DNA from: Gymnothorax reevesii
Taxonomy: Eukaryota; Chordata; Actinopteri; Anguilliformes; Muraenidae
Assembly (NCBI GenBank): GCA_029721435.1
Contig: CM056583.1
Coordinates: forward strand, 74,837,120 to 74,901,119
Length of the DNA stretch: 64,000 nt
Direction: 5' to 3'
Each line of letters opens with the position of its first letter. The stretch's first letter is position 1. The notes below the pieces were generated by a model that saw only the letters and a list, made by a program, of their open reading frames with translations, made no database searches and was not told the origin of the DNA. The position numbers were made by a program, and so were the translations under genes. Positions 57,311 to 64,000 of this stretch are shown piece by piece.

Positions 57311-57900
57311 GACCCCAGACGTGCTTATAAAAGTCTTTTGTTAGCTTAGCAATACCTGGAGAGTAGCCAGTACTGCCAGAAATGAAACTCTCCTAGTTGG
57401 ATTTTTCATGTTCATTTATATTAGTATTTTAAATCTGTTTAGCACTTAAGTCAAGTGTGGTTGTTTGAAATGTGTTATATAAATGCATTATGACTTGACT
57501 TGATTTGACTTGCTGAACCGCTGCGATAAATTCATCCAGACCAATGCCCTCATCCAAAGCGAGGCAGCCCCTAAAGCAGCTCTGCAGCACACTCCTGATC
57601 ACAGCCCTCTGCATCGTAAAGTGCAGTGTAAAAATTCATAGCGTGCAGTCTTATCTGCACCCATTCTGTGGTTACTCATCCCTCCTCCAGCTGAAGTCAG
57701 ACCATCTGCTTCCACGAAGCTTCTCTCTCCAGGTTAAAAAGAACAAACTCAGAGCTTACTTTTCCAAAAAAAATCTCAAATTTGCCTCAGAAATGGGTGT
57801 CAATTATCTTAATGCCATTGTGAAACTGGCTCAGTGGGCAGATGGCAACAACCGTCTGCAGTTATGATGCCATGATCTATGACCACTTCTGGGCAGATGA
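57311..57900. other. Intron sequence, unannotated
   Basis: Inside the sv2c intron. The 107-residue + strand frame at 57544-57867 lacks domain features and runs antisense to the gene. Not called. Confidence 0.4.
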
Positions 57901-57904
57901 AGGT

Positions 57905-58195
57905 ACTTAAAGTCCTGGCTCTAAAAGCTTGTGGGACATACAGTATATTCTATTCAGTCTAGCTTTGCTGGCCCTGATATTGGTCACCCTAACCAGTCCA
58001 GCCTCTGGGAGCTTAACCTTCATGCATCCACCAGATCTAGCTGGGACTGAAGCCAGTGCCCAGTCATACACCTGGGAGATGTGAGGCACTGTGATTGAGA
58101 AATCTTTTGCCAAAGAACACAAACCACGGCATGGACTCCAACTCACATCCTTTTGATCCCAAGAGCAGCACGCTAACCACTGCACCCCAGGTCTA
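57905..58195 (-). repeat. tRNA-derived SINE, antisense copy in the sv2c intron
   Basis: On the - strand the head reads GGGGTGCAGTGGTTAGCGTG (A-box-like), then GTGAGTTGGAGTCC (B-box-like). A body follows with TTTGTGTTCTTTGGCAAAAG and CACAGTGCCTCACATCTC. The A and B boxes are spaced as in tRNA-headed SINEs. It differs from the SINE at 47735, so a second SINE family is likely. Confidence 0.6.
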
Positions 58196-58199
58196 CCAC

Positions 58200-59795
58200 G
58201 TTATAATTTAATCTGTCTCCGGGAAACAAAAAGTCATTTGCGTGCTCATAATGTATAAATCTGACCGTGAATCTGACTGAACAGACAAAGTATCAGAATC
58301 AGACCCAGTATCCATATCCTCTGCCATGTTGGTCTAAATGCCCAGAAATAAAGAAAGCTGCTCTCATGTATGCTTCCACATTAGTTGCAGTCTGAGGCTG
58401 AAGAAACTCTTAGTTCATTCAGCTCCACACTACTACACAACATTTATAACAGGGAGAGCTGATATTACTATCAGACTCGCCTCTATATAATTCCTACAAT
58501 TTCAGGCCATCAGCTTGGGAGGCACTTGTATTAATTTGGTAAGCCTGTGCTAATCTTTGCTGGATCTGTGTACAGAATCAGCCTCTGCGTGTGGGCGCTC
58601 TCAGCAGCACAGCCCTGCATTCTCTCCCGGCAGTAAGGCAGGCGAAATTTCTGTACCCTTCATCTTCACATTTGAAACAAAACATATTGCCTGAACTCCA
58701 CAAATTAGTCCACAAATTCAGCCAGAAAAGAGAGTTAATCTAAGAGACAGAAGATGCTTTAGTTTCAGATCCTTACAACCCAGGCTAACAGTGCACAACA
58801 AGCTAACGAATGTCCCCAAATGCTGCATTTCTCTGCGTGAGAATGAGAGAGATGTTAATATGGAAGTGCAGAAAGAGGCTTGAATTAAGACGCCCTGGAC
58901 TACTTGTTGCATAGGTTTGAATAAAGCAGCTGCATTTGATGGATCCACATATAGGTCTTCAGTGTTGAAAAGGTCAAGATTTGTAATGAGAAAAACAATG
59001 TAATGAGAAAAACAAGAGGGGGTGTGTAACTCTAACGAGAAGAGGCCTCCTTGAAGCAAAAATAACTTGAATACTTAATGCCCTTTATTTTGAGGACTTG
59101 TTTGACCAAAATTGCGAATTAGTTCCATAAACCTACGCACCCATGTTTGGGTTTGTCAAATGTAGCTGCCCCACTCAAACCTGTGGAATTGAGGCCTACA
59201 TTAAGTTGTAGTGACAATTCTGAGATTTCCAAAGATCCCAAATAAGTCCTGAATTACAGGGAAATGTCAAACTTTGTGATGCACAAGATCTAGATAGTGC
59301 ATTCCAATTGATGTTATGTCATGGAAATAAAAACATGGCATCCTGGGTTTGGATATTTCACTGAATATGAATGTGATGTGGCTTCAGTGAAGTGCTGCAA
59401 TCAGCAGATACTGAAAATGTAAGTAACATTGTGCTACAATTGAAAAAAAAAAAGTTTTTGTTCTTTTTCTGAATTTCAAGCAATGTAAAGGATAATTTAA
59501 AAAATAGAGTTTCAGGAGATCAATGATGATGATGTCATATTATATTAACTTTTATTTATTTTATTTTCATTTTCTTTATTAATTGGCAAATTAAATGGAT
59601 CTGGAAGAGGCTGAGTTATTTTGCAGAAGGAAGTGTAAAATCCACAAGTCTAATCAGAAGTATTAACTGAAAATTTTCCCTATGAGTTAAATATACTGTA
59701 CATTGGGGAAAACTACAGGAACCAATGCCTGCAACAGGACACACTTGTATAGTAATGGTGTTCGGCGAGTTGAGTGTCACTCAGTCCTACTGTAC
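58200..59795. other. sv2c intron sequence, unannotated
   Basis: No transposon ends or ORFs were recognised. Donor of this intron is GTACAG at 59795-59790 (- strand). Confidence 0.45.
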
Positions 59796-59955
59796 CTCCT
59801 GTCTGTGGGGTAGAGCTCCACAGTGACCACATCCAGGGAGTTCCAGGCTGATATGCTCAGGCCATTGTACAGGCACAGCATGCCTATCATCATGGCTTCG
59901 CTGGTCCCAAACCACAGGAAGAAACAACTTATCCCTGAGAGCACCATGGACCCAC
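59796..59955 (-). CDS. sv2c: SV2-family synaptic vesicle glycoprotein (SV2C-like), penultimate exon
   Basis: A 160-base exon with acceptor TCTCTAG before 59955 and donor GTACAGTAGG after 59796. It encodes GSMVLSGISCFFLWFGTSEA, then MMIGMLCLYNGLSISAW, then NSLDVVTVELYPTDR, the penultimate transmembrane block and the VELYPTDRR loop conserved in SV2 proteins. The exon begins in phase 1 and its last two bases (AG) join the G of the next exon to give Arg. The reading frame therefore continues correctly across the 6.3-kb intron. Upstream exons were searched for on the - strand to 64000 and not found, so they lie outside the window. Confidence 0.9.
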
Positions 59956-60300
59956 CTAGAGACAGTATGAAGAGAGCTCTAACAAAAGTGTTTCAGGTGG
60001 TGTCTAACACTCTTCTTCTACAGTGCCAGGAAATCATACTATATTTGCACATATCCTGATTTCTGCTGTTTTTGCATATTTTCCATACTTGTTTCAAAAC
60101 TTCAATACAGAAATTTTCAAACAAAATTTAAGATAAGGCGAAGGTATCATTTAATTTATTGATAGAAAACATCTTTGTAACTGCTAACCCTTTTGAATCG
60201 ACTCATCATCTCAATCAAACATTTCCAGCAGTGTGAATTAGACTTATGATTCTCAACACACACCCTGCCTCAGTCAAACTAAATTCCAGAACTGGCAGGC
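59956..60300. other. sv2c intron sequence
   Basis: Nothing recognised upstream of the exon apart from the acceptor region. Confidence 0.4.
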
Positions 60301-60309
60301 AAGAATGAT

Positions 60310-61560
60310 ATTGAAACATATCGCTCTACAAAGTATTAAAAAGTCATTTCTAAAGCTCTTGGACTCCTGCAGACCAGAGAAAGTCAAATAATTTTCTCCA
60401 AATGGAGACTACTTGGAACAGAGGTGGATCTTCCCAAGACCCCACCAAAATTCCAACAAGAACACATCAAGACTCATCTGAAAAGATTAGAAATAGACTG
60501 GATAAAATAGAATCCCTTAGAGAGTTGCAAGGCGAAGATCACTCACTGCTAACAAAGAGAAACATATTAGTTTAACTCAGATTCACCATGAAAAAAAGTA
60601 ATGACCACCAAGCTTTTTGGAATAATATTCAACGAACTGATGAGTTGAAAGCAGAACATTGTGGAACATGTAGCCCCAATTACATTTCACAGAAAGCAAC
60701 CATAGCATTCCACAATAAGATCATTGTCATGGTTTGTGAAGTGTGCGCGTTGTTTGGATCTTTTTTTGCGGCTCTCGTCCCGGGATGATATCGAATTCCT
60801 GGGCCATTGAATTCTTTACCCAGCTGGTTGATTGAGCTGGGGCGGCGCTTCTCCAGAATCTATATAAGCAGGAAGTCCGGCACGCCTCCTTCGCTAGAGT
60901 GTCTGTGTTTAGCTTCACACTACAGCCGAAGATATTTGTAGTCAGGTTTTGTGTGACGTTCTATCTTCTTATTGTTCCAGGTTCTTCTCCCTTTTTCTAT
61001 CTCGCTTTGCTTCCGTGATTCGGACTATTATACGTCCTTTGGAAGCACGAGTACTTGCGTTTGGTCTATATTATTCTCCGTGTTTGTACTGTGTTCATGC
61101 TACTTTCTTTCTCCCTGTCATTGCGCTTGGCCTCTGTATACTACCGGCCATTACAATCTTACCAACAGTTAAAAATAGAGTAGTGTTAGTTTGATGATGT
61201 GGGGATTCTGTGCTGCTTTAGGGCCTGGGCTATTTGGTAGAATTGATGGAACCATTCATTTGATTCTCGACCAGAAAATGTGAAGGGGACTGTGGGGTCA
61301 TCATTTTATGATCTGAAGCTTAACCACGCTTGGTAATGCAGGAAGACAATGGCCTTTACCACAAAAGAAAGTCCACCTCTGAATGGCTCAGAGAGATGTA
61401 TTAAGATACGTATAAGTGGCGTAATCAAATTTCTCACTTGAACCTCATTGAGAATTTTTATGGGCAATTCATATTTGAGAACTTTCCGATAGGACTGAAT
61501 TACAGAAATTCTGCAAAGAGAAGTTAGTGAAATGCTGTATATTGTTTCCTAATGTTGCTA
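60310..61560 (+). pseudogene. Tc1-like remnant interrupted by a solo LTR
   Basis: Before the LTR, a + strand frame resembles the Tc1 N-terminus (ISKALGLLQTRESQIIFSKW, then TEVDLPKTPPKF near 60430-60470). After it, MMWGFCAALGPGLFGRIDGT (about 61194) and LQKFCKE (about 61501) match the core and C-terminus. Stops occur throughout. The LTR at 60725-61167 lies between the two halves. Confidence 0.55.
60725..61167 (+). repeat. Solo LTR-like repeat, family 2, copy C
   Basis: It begins TGTCATGGTTTGTGAAG and contains CTCGTCCCGGGATGATATCG, CCCAGCTGG, ATCTATATAAGCAGG (a good TATA box) and TTCGCTAGAGTGTCTGTG, then CTTTGCTTCCGTGATTCGGAC. The order matches copy B on the opposite strand. The right boundary (ACCAACA at 61161-61167) is tentative. 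The TATATAAG box makes it the best-preserved promoter of the three copies. Confidence 0.6.
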
Positions 61561-61950
61561 TAGACTTAAACAGTATTACAGTATTACAGTATGACTTACA
61601 GTAACAGTATTACAACACCACTCCCAAAGAAGTAGGGAGGAAAATGCAAATAAAATGAGGAAAAGGCAACTAAAAAAGGAAAATTTCACTTGTAAATCAT
61701 CCTTGTCAAGATACAGTATTTGATTTTCTTCCATCCATAATTCATTGGTCTTCTTGTGAATAAATCATAATATAGAATTTTATGACAGAACAGATGGGAC
61801 ATTGGTGTGCTTACCACTGTGTCACATCACCTTTCATCAGCCACTTGATTAATTGTTATGGGAACTTAGAATAGCACTTGTCCCAGTCATGACTGATATT
61901 TTACCCCCATTTTTCCTTGAAATCTCTCTCAGACATCTGGAGACCTGACT
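61561..61950. other. Intron sequence, unannotated
   Basis: Short repeats of ACAGTATTACAGTATTAC at about 61569-61620. Nothing else was recognised. Confidence 0.4.
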
Positions 61951-61954
61951 GTGA

Positions 61955-62560
61955 TATTTTGACTTAGAGCTTTGAAAGCATCACGTTTTCAAATGAGAAC
62001 AGTTCTGGCCGGCAGTTGGGCCAGTATAGCAGCCTAGGAATTGCTGTTGTCTCAATGAAATGACAGCCCACAGCCCAACACTGTGCAGCTGGATTGGCAG
62101 TCGCCAGAGAAAACCAGAATTGGCAGTTCCGCCATTGGTGCCCCATTCTCTTCACAGATGAGAGGAGGTTTACATTGAGCACATGACAGGCGTGTGAGAG
62201 TCTGGAGATGACATGGTGAACCTTACGCTGCCCGTTACATCATCCAGCATGGTTGAGTTGGTCTGAGGAGGCATATCCTTGGAGGGTCGCTCAGACCTCC
62301 ATGTTATAGCCAACAGTACCCTGACTGCTGTTGGGTACCAGGATGAAGTCCTGAATGTGCCTGTCTGACCTTATACTGGGTCAGTGAGTCCTGGGTTCCT
62401 CCAAGCGCAGGACATTCCCCGGCCTCATGTGGCCAGAGGGTGTAGGCAGTTCCTAGATGTCAGGAGTGCATACAGGCACGAGGGGGCCATACACACCACT
62501 GAGTCAAACTGAGTTGCTGAGATAAAATTTACACAATTTGGAGCAACTTGGAGTAACGCA
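61955..62560 (+). pseudogene. Tc1-like transposase remnant, another family
   Basis: Broken + strand frames show a HSLHR*EEVYIEHMTGV-like segment near 62146 (the FTDESRF region, decayed). They continue with GGISLEGRSDLHVIANSTL and TAVGYQDEVLN (62270-62360), then GSVSPGFLQAQDIPRPHVAR, in which the second catalytic Asp motif (VQDNARPHVAR in relatives) is recognisable. Then CRQFLDVRSA. The C-terminus is missing. The - strand frame here is its shadow. Confidence 0.65.
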
Positions 62561-62766
62561 AGTTAAGCAATCAAGCCAGTGATTTCAATTTGTTACTTTC
62601 ATTTTTGGGGGGATTTTGAATCCAGCCCTCAATGGGTCAATGATTTTGATTTCCATTAACCATTGTTACGTTGTTTTGTTTTTACAAAATAATTCAACAC
62701 ACATCAGTAAAGATTTTCAACTTGAATAATTTTTTTAAGCAGTGTAATACATTAATTTGAGCTCAG
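62561..62766. other. Intron sequence, unannotated
   Basis: AT-rich; nothing recognised. Confidence 0.4.
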
Positions 62767-63075
62767 TATAATGCCCCTCCTCTCTGGCATTCCATTGCTC
62801 TGGCTACCTGCCCTGCACCTAATTAATCAATTATCTGCTCTCCACTGTCTTAATTATGCCCACCTGTTTCCCTTTTAGTTTCTTACATTACCTTAAGTGT
62901 TAATAGCTTAGTTTTCCCCAATATGGGCAGGTACCCTTAGTCTGGTTCCCCCTGTTGGTGCACTCCCCTTTATGTTCTCCTGAAGTTTGTATTTGCTCAG
63001 TTATGCCTTCACTTATTATTTAATAAACTCCACATCCCAACAACAGGGTCTTTCTCTGCACTCCTCGCCCTGACA
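62767..63075 (+). repeat. Solo LTR, family 3, unoccupied copy
   Basis: It starts TATAATGCCCCTCCTC (the first TG decayed to TA), carries GGCTACCTGCCCTGCACCTA, CACCTGTTTCCCTTTTAGTT, ATGGGCAGGT and AATAAA at 63022-63027, and ends CTCGCCCTGACA. It is the homologue of the split LTR at 37987-38586 and lacks the hAT MITE. Confidence 0.7.
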
Positions 63076-63458
63076 CCCTCTTCAAAATCTTTGGGTGCCA
63101 GGGTGTGTCACTTAGATATTACTGCTGGAAAAAAAACCATAATGTCGGTGCAAAGAGAACATATGATATTTCCAAACCTTAAGTACAAGTTACAGATAAT
63201 TATTGTTCTTTTTAATGCAAGTAAAAGATTGCATAGCCTCCACAGACCTTGGTACAGGTATAAAGGAGACTGTCTGAACTTACCTGGAGAGACAAAGGAA
63301 AGCAACATGGCAAATCTACAGAAGAACGAGAGCAAGTTCTCCCATATGTTAGGAGGAACCTATCAGCCAATTTTCTGACGAGATCATTGCACTTCAGGTC
63401 AGTTCATATGATTTTCACATGATGGACACACCAATCATTAATTAAATTGACATTATAA
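63076..63458. other. Unannotated intron sequence
   Basis: Short frames on both strands have no domain signature. A CTCTCCAGGTAAGTTC on the - strand near 63285 looks splice-like, but the adjacent frame matches nothing known. Confidence 0.35.
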
Positions 63459-63460
63459 TA

Positions 63461-64000
63461 CAATCCCAATTCCAAAATAGTTGGCAGGAAGTGTAAATTG
63501 TAAATAAAATCAAAATGCAATGACTCTCAGATCAAATGAGCCAATATGTTATTTACAATAGAACATAGATAACATTTCAAATGTTGAAACTGGGATATTT
63601 TACATTTTTATCCACAAAATTAGCTTATTTCAAATTTTCTGGCTGCAGCATGTCACAAAAAAGTTGGGACACAGGCAATGAGGGCTGAAAAAGCAATTAA
63701 TATGTAAGAGAATCAGCAGAAAGAACATTTAGCAAGTAGGCCTAATTCAGTTAACTGGCATCAGGCGTGTAACATGATTGGCTATAAAAGCGATGCCTTA
63801 GAGAGGCTGGGTCTCTCAGAAGTAAAGATGGCCAGAGGCTCTCCAACCTGTGACGGTTTGAGGAAAACACTTTAAATAGCAATTTTCCTCAACAACACAT
63901 TGCAAAGGCTTTGAAAGTCTCATCATCATCAGTGCATAACGTCATCAAAAGATTCAGAGAGACTGAAAAAATCTCTGTGCGTAAGGGACTGGGCCGAAGA
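63461..64000 (+). mobile_element. Tc1-like transposon, left part, cut by the window end
   Basis: It starts CAATCCCAATTCCAAAATAG after TA (63459-63460) and follows the same inverted-repeat sequence as the element at 54891-56488, in the opposite orientation. The transposase ATG is at 63828 (MARGSPTCDGLRKTL), followed almost at once by a stop. The helix-turn-helix region (ALKVSSSSVHNVIKRFRE in another frame) runs to the window end. Confidence 0.88.

Noticed and set aside
57544..57867. 107-residue + strand ORF
   Set aside because: No recognisable family, antisense within the sv2c intron, no supporting splice or promoter signal.
63270..63300. Possible additional sv2c exon with a CTCTCCAGGTAAGT donor on the - strand
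   Set aside because: The adjoining frame does not match any SV2 segment upstream of the GSMVLSG exon.
1..64000. CRISPR arrays, bacterial operons or prophage
   Set aside because: No regularly spaced direct repeats with unique spacers, and gene structure, SINEs, LINEs and introns are eukaryotic.

Overview
This window looks like teleost fish chromosomal DNA. Two protein-coding genes have clear fish/vertebrate relatives: an intronless cholesterol 25-hydroxylase-like gene on the + strand (36682-37626), and the last two coding exons of an SV2-family synaptic vesicle gene, closest to sv2c, on the - strand (59796-59955 and 53266-53449). The two genes converge. The rest is intergenic or intronic DNA packed with the transposon mix typical of teleosts: many Tc1-like copies, hAT, PIF/Harbinger, Crypton, TTAA-flanked elements, LINEs of L2/Rex1, RTE and Tx1 type, a DIRS-like gag remnant, solo LTRs and tRNA-derived SINEs. 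No operon, CRISPR array or bacterial feature is present.

Layout. 0-9 kb: decayed DIRS-like gag with upstream tandem repeats, a hAT element with a perfect 8-bp target duplication (3973-5202), a hairpin-ended tandem repeat, a truncated RTE LINE and an LTR-like repeat. 10-26 kb: an LTR-like copy, an L2/Rex1-type LINE (about 11990-14560), Tc1 wrecks, a tandem repeat carrying four perfect DR1 nuclear-receptor motifs (18040-18710), a 2.8-kb Harbinger-type element (19114-21891) that itself holds an LTR and a tRNA-like sequence, a Crypton tyrosine-recombinase remnant and a Tc1. 26-36 kb: four Tc1-like elements or fragments (one full length with long inverted repeats, 29234-30856), a hAT MITE, LTR copies and a TTAA-flanked element.

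36-50 kb: the ch25h-like gene with a short overlapping upstream ORF, then a solo LTR holding a hAT MITE whose empty site survives in a paralogue at 62.9 kb, a hairpin-ended tandem repeat, a Tc1 split by a solo LTR, and a SINE. 50-60 kb: the probable sv2c 3' UTR and last exons, with an intron containing a Tx1 LINE, a Tc1, a 288-bp tandem dimer and a SINE. 60-64 kb: sequence upstream of the sv2c exons (intron) with three more Tc1 copies and two LTRs.

The most unusual theme is a set of five loci (about 5.9, 18.0, 31.1, 42.5 and 56.6 kb) with the same architecture: tandem core units beside short palindromic hairpins, some with (GGAC)n or (GACA)n tracts. This resembles published pearl/Helentron-associated (HINE) elements. 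Three of the five carry nuclear-receptor half-site arrangements. Every transposase and reverse transcriptase seen here is broken. Coordinates of decayed elements are approximate unless target duplications are quoted.
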